This document shows positions 27,385-36,969 of a DNA stretch of 64,000 bases, piece after piece (the first letter of the stretch is position 1; every line of letters begins with the position of its first letter). Position numbers and translations under genes: made by a program. The notes beneath the pieces were generated by a model. It saw only the letters and a program-made list of their open reading frames with translations, was not told the origin of the DNA and searched no databases. Where the stretch lies: the NCBI GenBank assembly GCA_020073165.1, contig JAIQFP010000002.1:291070-355069 (forward strand). The letters are read 5' to 3'. The DNA is from Terriglobia bacterium (GTDB lineage: Bacteria > Acidobacteriota > Terriglobia > Terriglobales > Acidobacteriaceae).

Positions 27385-28176
27385 CTAGAACTTCTCCAGC
27401 CGGATGTCTCCATCCCCGGTGCGCACTTCCAGCAACGCGCCGCCCCCGTTTAGCCGTCCACGGAGGCTGTTCTCCTTCAGCGAGCCGGAGACGGTGATCG
27501 GAAAGTCGCTGCTGACGTGGCCATCCCCGGTGTGGGCGTCCAGGTCGGCGGAGAAGTCCGCGGGAAGCCGCAGGGTGATGGTGCCATCACCGGTGCGCAG
27601 GGCCCAGGATGAACCCATCTTCGAAGCCGACGCGATTTGTGCGTTGATGTTCCCGTCGCTGGTGTGCAGATCGAGGCGGTCAAAGCGCCCGCTCACGCGA
27701 ATGCTGCCGTCGCGAGTGTCGGCGTTGAGCATGCCGTCCAGTGAGCGCGCTATCAATTCGCCGTCGCTGGAGTCGAGTCGCACCTCGCCCTTTACGTCGT
27801 CTACCGTAATGTGGCCATCCCCGGTATGCAGATCCAGGTTCGAGCTGCGCGGTACTTGTAGGCTGATTCGCACCGACTCGTTGCAGATGCCGATGCAGAA
27901 GTAGTGGCTGGGCCGGTGGATTTCCAGATCAATACGGTCGCCGCTCTGGCGGTCGGTGACCCGCACCTCATTGGGAGAAATCTTCCCGTGGCTGGTGACC
28001 ACACGGGCTTCTATCTTGTTGCCGTCGATCGCCTGCACTTCGATGCTGGCGTCGTTGGCGTCCACCCGGATGGTCGGCTTGGCCGATGTGGTGAACTCCT
28101 TTTTCCATTCATCGGCGAGAGATAGAGTAGACAGGGCTAATAGCGTGATGAGCAGGAAAGATATTCGATGGCGCAC
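27385..28176 (-). CDS. DUF4097-type secreted beta-repeat protein
   Basis: 263 residues with a signal peptide (MRHRISFLLITLLALSTLSLA). The mature part is a right-handed beta-helix-like series of short repeats centred on HTGDGHI, SSDGELI, TRDGSIRV, TSDGNINA, RTGDGTI, HTGDGHV and RTGDGDI, the hallmark of the DUF4097 (adhesin-like) family. It should be periplasmic or surface-exposed; the molecular role is unknown. It lies 123 bp downstream of the M16 peptidase pair on the same strand. Confidence 0.85.
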   Translation of the reverse strand: MRHRISFLLITLLALSTLSLADEWKKEFTTSAKPTIRVDANDASIEVQAIDGNKIEARVVTSHGKISPNEVRVTDRQSGDRIDLEIHRPSHYFCIGICNESVRISLQVPRSSNLDLHTGDGHITVDDVKGEVRLDSSDGELIARSLDGMLNADTRDGSIRVSGRFDRLDLHTSDGNINAQIASASKMGSSWALRTGDGTITLRLPADFSADLDAHTGDGHVSSDFPITVSGSLKENSLRGRLNGGGALLEVRTGDGDIRLEKF

Positions 28177-28299
28177 ACTGCACCTCCCGAGCGTGATATT
28201 CGTGATACGCAGGGGGGTGGCAGAAAGTTCACTCCGACGTCGCGCCGGCGTCCCGCCAGCTGTAGTCGGGGGCGTCTCGCCCCCACTACGGGAGCAATC

Positions 28300-29763
28300 C
28301 TACTTCTCCGGCTTCGCCTCCCCCTCCCCAGGCGGGGGAGGAATCGTGATATCCACCGTGGTCACCGCTCCCAGCGACGCCAGCGGCTTGTCGAACTGGC
28401 TAGTGTTGCCCACCACCAGGACTGCCAGCTTGTCCTTGTGCATGTACTTGGCCGCTACCCGCTCCACATCTGCCTTCTGGACTTTTTCGACGCCAGCGCG
28501 GAACCTCTCCAAATAGTCCGGCGGATACCCGTAGAACTCGTACGCCATGCGTTCGCGCAGCACCTTCTCCGGCGAATCGAGGTTGAAGACGAACGAGTTC
28601 AAAATTGAGTCCTTGGCCAGCTTGATCTCGGCATCCGTAATGGGGTGCGTTGCCAGGTCGTCAATCTCCTGGTAAAGCCCCTGAATCGCCTCCACCGTGC
28701 TCTGGCTCTTGGTGCCCATGACCAGCCGCAAAATACCCGGATGGTCAAACGTCGTGCCGATGCCGCCGCCTACCGCATACGCCAGCCCTTTGCCAGTGCG
28801 CAGATCGCGGAACAGGCGCGACGAAAACCCGCCTCCGAAAGCCTCATTGAACACCCGGATGGCATAGTAGTCGGGATCGTCACGCCGCGTGCCCAGCGTC
28901 ACCATCTGGATGTTGCTCTGGTTCACATCCTCCTTGGGCACCACGTAGTAGCCGGGCTTCGCGCCCTGGAACTGGACCTCCTCGTCCTTCCACGCGGGGC
29001 CTCTGGGCCATGCTCCAAACGCCGCGTGCAGCTTGGCTTCCATCGCGGCAGAATCGAAATCCCCCACCACCCCCAGAATGATGTTGTTGGGATGGACGTA
29101 GGTCTGGTACCAGCTCACGAGATCCTGCCGGCCAACGGCTGCCACCGTCGCATACTCCGGCACGCGGGCATAGGGATTCTGCGGACCGTAGGCCAGCTTG
29201 ACCGCCTCGCGTGCCGTGATCTCGGAGCTGTCGTCGTTGCGCCGCGAGATGGCGTCGAAGGCTTCCTTCTGTGCCAGTTCGACCTTGTCGTCGCGAAATT
29301 CCGGTTGCTGGAGCAGGTCGAGGAAAACCTTGAACACATCGTCGAAATCGCCCTTCAGGCACGACCACGAGATGTTGGTGGAATCGGAGCCGCCACCCGT
29401 CTCGACTTTGGCGGCGCGGATTTCCAGGTAGTCATCGAGTTCGTCCCCAGTCTGGGTTCTTGTACCCCCAGTGCGCCAGACCTCGCCGTAGATATCCACC
29501 AGCCCGATCTTGCTGGCCGGCTCCCGCCGCGACCCGCCGCGGATACGGGCTACGCCGTCAATCAGCGGTAACTCGTGGTCCTCCTGCAAGAAAATGACCA
29601 TGCCGTTGGGCAGTTCAATGCGTTTGGGCTGCGCCGGCTTGAATGCCGGCAACGGTGAAATGTTCTTTTCGATCTGTTGCAGGCTCGTATCCTGCGCGGA
29701 TGCCGTGGCGACACTAAGAAGCAGGAGGGCAAACACCGGGAAGATGCGTTTCAGCCGCGTCAT
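28300..29763 (-). CDS. M16 peptidase-like subunit without the zinc motif
   Basis: 487 residues, signal peptide (MTRLKRIFPVFALLLLSVAT), two M16 half-domains. Where the HxxEH zinc motif should stand (after IGLVD) the sequence is IYGEVWRTGG, so the metal site is absent. By analogy with two-subunit M16 enzymes such as mitochondrial processing peptidase and paired bacterial M16 proteins, it is the partner of the catalytic subunit. Its ATG overlaps the stop of that upstream gene by 4 nt. Confidence 0.9.
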   Translation of the reverse strand: MTRLKRIFPVFALLLLSVATASAQDTSLQQIEKNISPLPAFKPAQPKRIELPNGMVIFLQEDHELPLIDGVARIRGGSRREPASKIGLVDIYGEVWRTGGTRTQTGDELDDYLEIRAAKVETGGGSDSTNISWSCLKGDFDDVFKVFLDLLQQPEFRDDKVELAQKEAFDAISRRNDDSSEITAREAVKLAYGPQNPYARVPEYATVAAVGRQDLVSWYQTYVHPNNIILGVVGDFDSAAMEAKLHAAFGAWPRGPAWKDEEVQFQGAKPGYYVVPKEDVNQSNIQMVTLGTRRDDPDYYAIRVFNEAFGGGFSSRLFRDLRTGKGLAYAVGGGIGTTFDHPGILRLVMGTKSQSTVEAIQGLYQEIDDLATHPITDAEIKLAKDSILNSFVFNLDSPEKVLRERMAYEFYGYPPDYLERFRAGVEKVQKADVERVAAKYMHKDKLAVLVVGNTSQFDKPLASLGAVTTVDITIPPPPGEGEAKPEK

Positions 29764-31286
29764 TGTGCGCCTCCCTGCGTGCCGGCAGCTGCCGGGGCTG
29801 ACACGGTTTCTATGATCCCCACCGTGCGATTGGTGGGAACGAAAGTCTGATTAGCCACCCGCCGGATGTCGGCCTTGGTCACCTTGTCAATGCGGTCCAC
29901 CTCGTGAAAAAGCTCGCGCCAGTCGCCGTAAGCCGCCTGCGCTTCACCCAGTTGGAAAGCCAGCCCTTCGTTGTCTGCCAGCCCGCGAATCAGGCCGGCT
30001 TTCGCCCGTGTCTTGATCATCTTGAGCTCGGCGTCGCTGATGTCCTCATTCTTGATCTTCTCAATCTCGGCGTGGATGGCATCCGCCATCTCCTCCGGCT
30101 TATGCCCGGGCAGAGGGACAGCATAGAAAGCGAACAGGTGGGGGTACTTGGTCCCGGGCAAGCCAGAAAAGCCCGCCGAGTCGGAGGCAATCTTCTTGTC
30201 CCGCACCAGGGCGCGGTACAACCGCGAGGTGCGGCCATTCGACATCAGGTCGGCAATGGCGTCATACACCGCATCATCCGGGCTGCGGTAGTCGGGACGG
30301 TGGTAGCCCTCGAGATAGATCGGCTGCGCCATCTCGTGCAGCACCACCCGGCGCTCCGAGTCCTGCGGCGGCTCGCTCGTGGTGCGCTCGTCCGGTGCCG
30401 GACCGGAAGGAATGCGGCCAAAATATTTCTCGATGATGGGCATCGCCTCTGCCGCCTTCACGTCGCCCACCACCGTGACCACCATGTTCGATGGAATGTA
30501 GTATTCGTGGAAGAACTTCTCCGCGTCGCTGGCAGAAAACGAATTCAGGTCCGACATCCAACCCGCCGTCGGGCGCTGGTAGGGATGCGCCTGGAACGCT
30601 GCAGTGGTGAACTGTTCCAGCAGGCGTCCGATGGGACTACTCTCCACCCGCATGCGGCGCTCCTCCATCACCACATTGCGCTCGTCATAGAACTGGCGCA
30701 TGACCGGATGCAGAAAGCGCTCCGATTCCAGATACGCCCACAATTCCAGACGGTTTTCCGGGAAGGAGTAGTGGTAAGCAGTTTCATCGTCGCTGGTGAA
30801 AGCGTTCATGCCCTCGCCGCCATTGCTCTCCACGATCTGGCCAAATTCGTTCGGTTTGACGTATTGGTTGGCCGCTTTGATGGCGTCTTTCCACTGTTTG
30901 TCGAGATCCTTAAGCTTTTGCTCGTCGCGGCCGGTGCGCTTGTCGCGCTCCTCGATATAAGCCGCATAGGCTTGTTCCACCTTCGCCAGTGCGACCTTCT
31001 CTGCGGTGTAATCCGTGGTTCCGATCTTGTCGGTGCCCTTGAACGCCATGTGCTCGAACATGTGCGCCAGGCCGGTCTTACCCAGGGGATCCTGCGCCGA
31101 GCCGGCATCCACGTGGGTGAAGAAGGAGAACACGGGCGCTTCCGGACGCTCACAGATGAGCACGGTCAGCCCATTGTCCAATTTCTTGACCGTAATGCGC
31201 TTCTCGAAGGATGCGACATCCTGGGCAACCGCCAGCGCGCACAGCAGCAGAACCAGTGCCAGGGAATTGAGTACGCGGGATTTCAT
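29760..31286 (-). CDS. M16 zinc metallopeptidase, catalytic subunit
   Basis: 508 residues with signal peptide. The inverted zinc motif HMFEH is at residues 75-79, and the distal glutamate lies in the region ERNVVMEERR. It is predicted to degrade peptides in the periplasm. It is the first gene of a two-gene unit with the non-catalytic subunit (ATGA overlap). Confidence 0.92.
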   Translation of the reverse strand: MKSRVLNSLALVLLLCALAVAQDVASFEKRITVKKLDNGLTVLICERPEAPVFSFFTHVDAGSAQDPLGKTGLAHMFEHMAFKGTDKIGTTDYTAEKVALAKVEQAYAAYIEERDKRTGRDEQKLKDLDKQWKDAIKAANQYVKPNEFGQIVESNGGEGMNAFTSDDETAYHYSFPENRLELWAYLESERFLHPVMRQFYDERNVVMEERRMRVESSPIGRLLEQFTTAAFQAHPYQRPTAGWMSDLNSFSASDAEKFFHEYYIPSNMVVTVVGDVKAAEAMPIIEKYFGRIPSGPAPDERTTSEPPQDSERRVVLHEMAQPIYLEGYHRPDYRSPDDAVYDAIADLMSNGRTSRLYRALVRDKKIASDSAGFSGLPGTKYPHLFAFYAVPLPGHKPEEMADAIHAEIEKIKNEDISDAELKMIKTRAKAGLIRGLADNEGLAFQLGEAQAAYGDWRELFHEVDRIDKVTKADIRRVANQTFVPTNRTVGIIETVSAPAAAGTQGGAQ

Positions 31287-31432
31287 CAGGCCTCCACAGC
31301 GATTAGACGGGTATCAGGGGCAGAAGTTTGAAATTACGTGGCGGGAGGGGAGATTGTCAAACCAAACATTTGTTTTGCAAGTCTTGGGAGCAGGCGACGT
31401 TCCATCGGTGTCTTTACTTTGCAGGTGTGGCC

Positions 31433-32359
31433 ATGACGTATACCCGTCGAGCAATCTTTCAGGTCCTGTTCATTGCGGTCGCGGCAGGCTATGTCGCCCA
31501 GGCTGCAGTCGACGGTACACCGGAGCAAGCGCTGCTCGATATCGTAACGACCTCCAAGCCGGAAGTTGTCGAAGACCACCTCCCTGTAGTAACGGTAGAT
31601 GCAATCCGACACCTTGCTGCCCCCGATCGCCAGGCCGCAGAGAAAGCCATACTTATCGGAGAGAAATTGCGAGAACAAGGGCTGCAGCCGCGTTCTGTAG
31701 ATGACGGCAGCGCCCTTGTAGAGTTCTGGCGAAAAGGAGCTGAGGGGGATAGCCTGGAGATGAGTGTGAAGATCGCTCGCGAGATCGTAAGTGGCGGAGA
31801 TGCGCTGCTGGAACTCTCGGTTGACGGTGCCCATCACGGAAGCCAAAAGGTTCTGGCCTGGATGAGATTGGAAGAAGGAGAGTGGCGCATCAGCGAATTG
31901 CAAAGGGGAGACTACTACGACGGCATAGTACTCGACACGCCTGCGTTTGCTGAACAGTTTCGTAGATCGCAAGAGAAGGACGCCGAAGGTCCAGCCTTGG
32001 CAACCTTGCATACCATAAACACCGCACTGGTTACCTATGCCGCGATTTTTCCTGACATCGGCTTTCCCAGCGATCTGGCAGCGCTTACTTCCTCTGAGGA
32101 AGGCGGTGATCCGACGCCAGAGCGCGCGGGGATACTCAGCGCCGACTTCGCGGCCCAGCCCTATGTCAGCGCAGGTTACGTTTTTGTCTACCAGTTGTTA
32201 GCCGGCGGACAGGGCGGCTCTTACTCCATCGTCGCCCGCCCCGCGGCTCCGGAGCCCAGCGGGGCCGCTCGCTTCTACACCGATGAATCCTGCGTCATCC
32301 GTAGCACCGGTGAGGATCGTGACCCGACGGCTGATGACGATCCCGTAGAGCAGCCGTAG
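31433..32359 (+). CDS. Secreted protein with pseudopilin-like C-terminal domain
   Basis: 308 residues from the ATG at 31433 (product MTYTRRAIFQVLF, signal peptide or signal anchor up to about residue 22). After a helical region, the C-terminal third has LHTINTALVTYAAIFPDIGF, SDLAAL, then an acidic tail. The INTA-TYA-P-GFP pattern is that of the globular part of acidobacterial type IV pilins/pseudopilins, here detached from the usual pilin N-terminus. The tail contains several acidic residues and the function is unknown. An ORF extension upstream to 31328 looks non-coding. Confidence 0.65.
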   Translation: MTYTRRAIFQVLFIAVAAGYVAQAAVDGTPEQALLDIVTTSKPEVVEDHLPVVTVDAIRHLAAPDRQAAEKAILIGEKLREQGLQPRSVDDGSALVEFWRKGAEGDSLEMSVKIAREIVSGGDALLELSVDGAHHGSQKVLAWMRLEEGEWRISELQRGDYYDGIVLDTPAFAEQFRRSQEKDAEGPALATLHTINTALVTYAAIFPDIGFPSDLAALTSSEEGGDPTPERAGILSADFAAQPYVSAGYVFVYQLLAGGQGGSYSIVARPAAPEPSGAARFYTDESCVIRSTGEDRDPTADDDPVEQP

Positions 32360-32436
32360 GCTTCGGCTCGCCAGGCAGCGCCGCTATACTAGACCCCGGT
32401 CCCGTACTCTACCGCAGCACCTGCAAGCGAGGCGGC

Positions 32437-33405
32437 GTGGGCAACTCAACCGTAGTCGAAGTTGACGGCAAGAAGCTGTCGCTGTCGAACCTGGACAAGG
32501 TCCTATACTCCGCAGCCGGGTTCACCAAGGGACAGGTCATCGACTACTACGTGCGCATCGCGCCTGTGCTTCTGCCCCATTTCGCCAATCGTCCGCTCAC
32601 CCGCAAACGCTATCCCGAAGGCGTGGACCAGGAATTCTTTTACGAGAAGAACGCTCCCACCCACAAGCCGGACTGGGTGAAGACCGTCGCCGTCTGGAGT
32701 GAAGGCAACCGTCGCAACGTCAACTACGTTCTGGCCAACGATCTGCCCACGCTGGTGTGGCTGGCGAACCTGGCTTCGCTTGAATTGCATCCTTCGCTCT
32801 CGCTGGCGAAGGACATTCTCTGCCCCACCGTGATCGTGTTCGACCTCGATCCCGGCCCGCCCGCCGACATTGTGCAGTGCGCCCAGGTCGGGATGTGGCT
32901 GCGCGAGATTTTCCAGCACTTCGGCCTGCAGAGCTTTCCCAAGACCTCGGGCTCCAAGGGCCTGCAGATCTATGTCCCGCTGAACACTCCCACGACCTAC
33001 GACCAGACCAAGCCCTTCGCCAATGCCCTGGCGCGATTGTTGGAAAACGACCACCGCGACCTCGTGGTTTCCGACATGAAGAAGGCGCTGCGCGTGGGCA
33101 GGGTTCTGGTGGACTGGAGCCAGAACGACGAGCACAAGACCACCATCGGCGTGTATTCTCTGCGGGCGCGCGAGCGTCCCACCGTTTCCACTCCGGTGAA
33201 GTGGGAAGAAGTCGAGCGGTGTCTCAAGAAGAAAGACGCCAGCCTGCTGGTGTTCGAAACCGGCGACGTCCTCAAGCGGGTCGAGAAGATGGGCGAACTG
33301 TTCGAGCCCGTGCTCAACCTTAAGCAGAGATTGCCTGAGCTATCGGGCACCGGGCAGCCTGCGCCGAAAGAACCGAAGCGAACAAGCCGAAGGCGTCAGC
33401 GTTAA
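32437..33405 (+). CDS. LigD-type polymerase/primase domain protein (NHEJ)
   Basis: 322 residues matching the stand-alone polymerase domain of bacterial LigD: LSNLDKVLYSAAGFTKG at the N-terminus, the metal-binding DLDPGP (near residue 132), SGSKGLQIYVPL, and VDWSQNDEHKTTIGVYSLRA. It lacks ligase and phosphoesterase domains; neither ku nor a ligase gene is in the window. In this family it adds nucleotides, often ribonucleotides, at broken ends. Starts at GTG 32437 with GAGGCG upstream. Confidence 0.9.
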   Translation: MGNSTVVEVDGKKLSLSNLDKVLYSAAGFTKGQVIDYYVRIAPVLLPHFANRPLTRKRYPEGVDQEFFYEKNAPTHKPDWVKTVAVWSEGNRRNVNYVLANDLPTLVWLANLASLELHPSLSLAKDILCPTVIVFDLDPGPPADIVQCAQVGMWLREIFQHFGLQSFPKTSGSKGLQIYVPLNTPTTYDQTKPFANALARLLENDHRDLVVSDMKKALRVGRVLVDWSQNDEHKTTIGVYSLRARERPTVSTPVKWEEVERCLKKKDASLLVFETGDVLKRVEKMGELFEPVLNLKQRLPELSGTGQPAPKEPKRTSRRRQR

Positions 33406-33421
33406 ACCGAATAATTTATAG

Positions 33422-33471
33422 TGGCGTCATCCCGAAGCCCGGCGCAGTTCAGCCGGGCGAGGGATCTTGCG
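33422..33471. repeat. GTCATCCCGA-type dispersed repeat, copy 2
   Basis: TGGCGTCATCCCGA followed by a CCCGGC/GCCGGG hairpin and GAGGGATC; second copy of the element at 23111-23160. Confidence 0.65.
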
Positions 33472-33523
33472 TGGGGTGCAAAGCTTTGGAGGTCGGGATA
33501 GCACTCTGCACCTGAGGTGAACC

Positions 33524-34243
33524 ATGGCACAACTCTTCGCGGGAACCTCCGGCTGGGCCTACCCCAGTTGGAAGCCCGACTTCTATCCACAGAAGCTGCC
33601 GCAGAAGAACTTTCTGCAGCACTACTCGACGCAACTGAACACCGTCGAAGTCAATTTCACCTTTCGCCAGCTGGTGAAAGACACCACCATCCAGAAATGG
33701 ATTGCGGAAACACCCGCCGCCTTCCGTTTCGGCGTCAAAGCCCACCAGGTGATCACCCACATCAAGCGGCTAAAGAACACGCAGGATTTCGTGCCCCGAT
33801 TTCTGGCCACGATTCAGCCCCTGGCACAGGCGGGAAAGCTGGGACCGGTGTTGTTTCAACTGCCGCCCAATCTGAAGGCCGACACTTCTCTGCTCGAAGA
33901 ATTTCTAACCACTCTCCCCCGCGGTGTCCCGTCGGCGTTCGAATTCCGCCACGCCTCGTGGTTTACCGACGAAATCCTTGCCTTGCTGAAGAAACACAAC
34001 CGAGCCCTTTGCGTAGCCGAGACCGAGGAGCGCGTGACACCCGACGTGGTCACCGCCGACTTCTGCTACTACCGCTATCGCAAACCCAGTTACACGCCAG
34101 AGGAACGCCGCGCCATGGTGGACCGCCTTCAGGAGCACCGCACCGCCGGCCGTGATGTCTACGCCTACTTCAAGCACGAAGAGACGCCCGAGGGAGCAAT
34201 GTACGCGGTAGAGTTGCTGAAAGAGGTCAGCGCCTCAAAGTAA
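33524..34243 (+). CDS. DUF72 family protein (YecE-like)
   Basis: 239 residues, TIM-barrel-like DUF72. Landmarks: GTSGWAYPSWKPDFYP at the N-terminus, LNTVEVNFTFRQL, FQLPPNLKAD, FEFRHASWF and VYAYFKHE at the end. The biochemical role is not established for the family. GAGGTGAACC precedes the ATG. It follows the LigD-type gene on the same strand across a dispersed repeat. Confidence 0.92.
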   Translation: MAQLFAGTSGWAYPSWKPDFYPQKLPQKNFLQHYSTQLNTVEVNFTFRQLVKDTTIQKWIAETPAAFRFGVKAHQVITHIKRLKNTQDFVPRFLATIQPLAQAGKLGPVLFQLPPNLKADTSLLEEFLTTLPRGVPSAFEFRHASWFTDEILALLKKHNRALCVAETEERVTPDVVTADFCYYRYRKPSYTPEERRAMVDRLQEHRTAGRDVYAYFKHEETPEGAMYAVELLKEVSASK

Positions 34244-34363
34244 GCAAGTGTCCCTTCGCGTTCTTTGCGGCAGTTCTTTGCGACCTCTGCGGTTAAGCTT
34301 TGCCTTCCCCCGCACCCACCTCATCACTTCTCCCCAGCGTCCGATAACGCGCATACTTCCGCT

Positions 34364-35284
34364 GTGCCCTCCGAAGCCAATTCCCGCCTGCTCGCCGGCT
34401 TCCTCGACTACCTGAAAATCGAGAAGGGCCTCGCCCCGCTCACAGTTTCGGCCTACACCACCGACATTGGCCAGTTCGCAAGCTTTCTGGAGAAGCGCAA
34501 ACGTACCTTGAGCAACGCCCGTCGCAACGATGTCCGCGATTTCATCCAGCAGCTATTCTCCAATCAGGTGGACGGCCGATCGGTCGGCCGCAAACTCTCC
34601 GCTCTTCGCCATCTCTACCGCTACCTGCTGCTCGACAAAGTCATCGAGCACGACCCCACGCTCAACATCGACACGCCCAAGCAGTGGAAGGTGCTGCCCA
34701 AATCGCTAGCCCGGGACGAAATAGAGAGCATGCTGCGCAGCCTTCACCCTGCCTCCAACCGGAAGGAAGCCGAGGTCCTCGCCGCCCGCGATCGCGCCAT
34801 GCTGGAGGTTTTCTACGCTGGGGCTTTGCGTGTTTCGGAAATTATCGGAATCAAGCTGGAGGATCTGAAACTCGACCTCGGCTACGTGCTGGTGCGAGGC
34901 AAAGGTGACAAAGAAAGAATCGTACCCTTGGGGCGATCGGCCCAGGACGCACTAACTTCCTACATGTCCCACTCGCGCGTAGCGCTGGCGGCGGGAAAGA
35001 CTTCCCCGCTGCTGTTCTTCGCCCGCGGAGGCCGCAAACTAACCCGGCAGCGGGTCTGGCAGATGGTGCGCCAGGTTTCGGTGGCTGCGGGACGCAACGC
35101 CAGCCCGCACATGCTGCGCCATAGTTGCGCCACCCACATGGTGGAGAACGGCGCCGACCTGCGCACCGTGCAGACCATCCTCGGCCACGCCGACATTGGC
35201 ACTACCCAGGTCTACACCCACCTGGCGCTCGATCGGCTGAAGAACGTGTACCAGAAGCACCATCCCCGCGCCAAGGCACGATGA
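34364..35284 (+). CDS. xerD: Tyrosine recombinase XerD
   Basis: 306 residues from the GTG at 34364; the longer frame upstream does not look like protein. It has a SAM-like N-terminal core-binding domain and a catalytic domain with Arg in GALRVSEI, Lys in [21 protein letters not shown] and [15 protein letters not shown] (nucleophile Tyr). With XerC it resolves chromosome dimers at dif. The stop overlaps the next gene by ATGA. Assignment as XerD rather than XerC rests on sequence wording and is moderate. Confidence 0.88.
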   Translation: MPSEANSRLLAGFLDYLKIEKGLAPLTVSAYTTDIGQFASFLEKRKRTLSNARRNDVRDFIQQLFSNQVDGRSVGRKLSALRHLYRYLLLDKVIEHDPTLNIDTPKQWKVLPKSLARDEIESMLRSLHPASNRKEAEVLAARDRAMLEVFYAGALRVSEIIGIKLEDLKLDLGYVLVRGKGDKERIVPLGRSAQDALTSYMSHSRVALAAGKTSPLLFFARGGRKLTRQRVWQMVRQVSVAAGRNASPHMLRHSCATHMVENGADLRTVQTILGHADIGTTQVYTHLALDRLKNVYQKHHPRAKAR

Positions 35285-36219
35285 TCAGATCGCAACTCAT
35301 GAAGCCCGAACCTCCCAGACGCGCGCGCACCGCAGTCGAGAAGTCCGTCGCCCAATTCCTGCGCGCCCTGCGCGAGCGTAATGCCTCGCCGCACACCATC
35401 AAGGCCTACACCGGGGACCTGGACAATTTCGCGGCCTATGTCGGATCACGCCCCTGGCGCGCCATTGATCATGTCGCCATCCGGGGATTTCTCTCCCATC
35501 TCTACGAAAAGGGGCTGGGCAAGACATCGGTGGCGCGCTCGCTGGCGGCGGTGCGCTCGCTCTACCGCTGGCTGGCCCAGGAGAGTGTAGTGGAACAGAA
35601 TCCTGCCGCGCTGGTCTCCACCCCCAAGCTGCCGAAGAAACTGCCGCGCGTCCCTACCATCGAGGAAATGAACGCCGTCCTCGACGGCCAGATGCCCGAG
35701 GTTGCCGCCTTCCCCGAGCGTGACCGCCTCATGCTCGAGTTGCTTTACGGCTGCGGCATCCGCAATTCCGAACTGATCGGGATCAACCTCGACGACATCC
35801 GCCTGAGCAGCGAAGCCATCCTCATCCGCGGCAAGGGAAAAAAGGAACGTTACGTACCTTTCGGCGACTCGGTCAAGACCGCCCTTGCAGCCTACTTGCC
35901 GGCACGCCAGCAGATGCTGTCCGAATGCAGGAAGAACTCATTATCCCTGCTCATCAACCGCCGCGGCGGCCGCCTCACCACCCGCAGCGTGGGCCGCATC
36001 ATCAAGAAAATTGCCGTTGCCAAAGGACTCTCCCCCGACGTCCATCCCCATACCCTGCGCCACGCCTTCGGTACTCACATGCTCGAAGAAGGCGCCGACC
36101 TGCGCGCCATCCAGGAAATGCTCGGCCACGAGCGCCTCTCCACCACGCAGCGCTACACCCAGCTCTCCATCAAGCACGTGCTCCACGTCTACGACCAGAC
36201 TCATCCCCGCGCCAAGTAG
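35281..36219 (+). CDS. xerC: Tyrosine recombinase XerC
   Basis: 312 residues from the ATG at 35281, which overlaps the xerD stop. Catalytic set: Arg in [11 protein letters not shown], Lys in [29 protein letters not shown] and [15 protein letters not shown] (Tyr nucleophile). Two Xer recombinases in one overlapping unit would give equal dosage for the heterotetramer; in many bacteria the two genes are far apart. Confidence 0.88.
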   Translation: MIRSQLMKPEPPRRARTAVEKSVAQFLRALRERNASPHTIKAYTGDLDNFAAYVGSRPWRAIDHVAIRGFLSHLYEKGLGKTSVARSLAAVRSLYRWLAQESVVEQNPAALVSTPKLPKKLPRVPTIEEMNAVLDGQMPEVAAFPERDRLMLELLYGCGIRNSELIGINLDDIRLSSEAILIRGKGKKERYVPFGDSVKTALAAYLPARQQMLSECRKNSLSLLINRRGGRLTTRSVGRIIKKIAVAKGLSPDVHPHTLRHAFGTHMLEEGADLRAIQEMLGHERLSTTQRYTQLSIKHVLHVYDQTHPRAK

Positions 36220-36270
36220 TGTTACTTTTCAATCTGCACCTGTGATGGAAACTGATCCGATTTTGGGTGG

Positions 36271-36290
36271 CGCAGCGCCTCAGCGCTGCG
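36271..36290. repeat. REP-like mini-hairpin, CTCA loop
   Basis: CGCAGCGCCTCAGCGCTGCG: perfect 8-bp stem with CTCA loop, 50 bp behind xerC. Confidence 0.65.
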
Positions 36291-36355
36291 ATAGCTACGC
36301 GGACCCAGGCGTCCAAGGCCGCGGCAAAACTCGCGTCGAGCCGCCGATTTGAAAG

Positions 36356-36375
36356 GGCGCGCCTTCAGGCGCGCC
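36356..36375. repeat. REP-like mini-hairpin, TTCA loop
   Basis: GGCGCGCCTTCAGGCGCGCC: same plan as 12837-12856 (self-complementary 8-mer, TTCA, same 8-mer). A shorter CGGC-TTCA-GCCG follows at 36397-36408. Confidence 0.7.
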
Positions 36376-36498
36376 GTACCATCCCTACACTTAATTCGGC
36401 TTCAGCCGCTGAGGTAAGCTGCTGGGCTCGGAAAAGACCTTTCCCGGACACCTTCCAGATAGAACCGCATTGGAGAGGCTTCGAGCGACCCGCCGCCC

Positions 36499-36852
36499 TT
36501 ACGAAGCCCGCAGATCCCGCCGGATCAGCGCCGAATCCAGGAAGAATCCCAACCCGACGGCCAGCGGAATCACGCCGAATGCCGCTGCCACCCATGCGTC
36601 GGATTCCACCCGCGCGATCAGCGCAAAGGTGGCCATATAGCCCAGCGCCGCCGTCACCAGCAGGATGCCTGCCCGCCGCGAACGCGCCGCCTCAGGAAGC
36701 TCTGGCTGCATGGGCACATTCACGCCCCGGGCAATCGCTGCCAGCCGCTCTTCGGTACGCAGCCGGCGTACCCGATAAAAGGTATACATCGCTGCAATTG
36801 GAATCCCAAAAACCATGATTACGGCCACCAAACCAATCAGATCTCCATTCAT
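36499..36852 (-). CDS. Small membrane protein (DUF6249-like)
   Basis: 117 residues from the ATG at 36852, chosen for the AGGAG 7 nt upstream. One helix at the N-terminus (DLIGLVAVIMVFGIPIAAMY), a charged loop RVRRLRTEERLAAIARGVNV, then two more helices. The pattern of a single helix followed by RxxEERLAAIxxG resembles the DUF6249 group found in many bacteria; function unknown. Confidence 0.65.
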   Translation of the reverse strand: MNGDLIGLVAVIMVFGIPIAAMYTFYRVRRLRTEERLAAIARGVNVPMQPELPEAARSRRAGILLVTAALGYMATFALIARVESDAWVAAAFGVIPLAVGLGFFLDSALIRRDLRAS

Positions 36853-36969
36853 ATGGCCTCTCCTCTGCTGCGCCGTTTGCGCGCCTCTCAAGCTGCTGTC
36901 AATCTAGGGTACGGAAGGAGCACGGAGAAAGTTCCGCGGCCAACCCGGCACCAACCCGGGCAGCCGTCG

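Noticed and set aside
29904..31331. A 475-codon open frame on the plus strand
   Set aside because: Antisense to the M16 catalytic subunit; no motif.
34364..36219. xer pair as integrases of a mobile island
   Set aside because: Length, domain order and catalytic wording fit housekeeping XerC/XerD, and the surrounding genes look chromosomal; kept as a question in the findings only.
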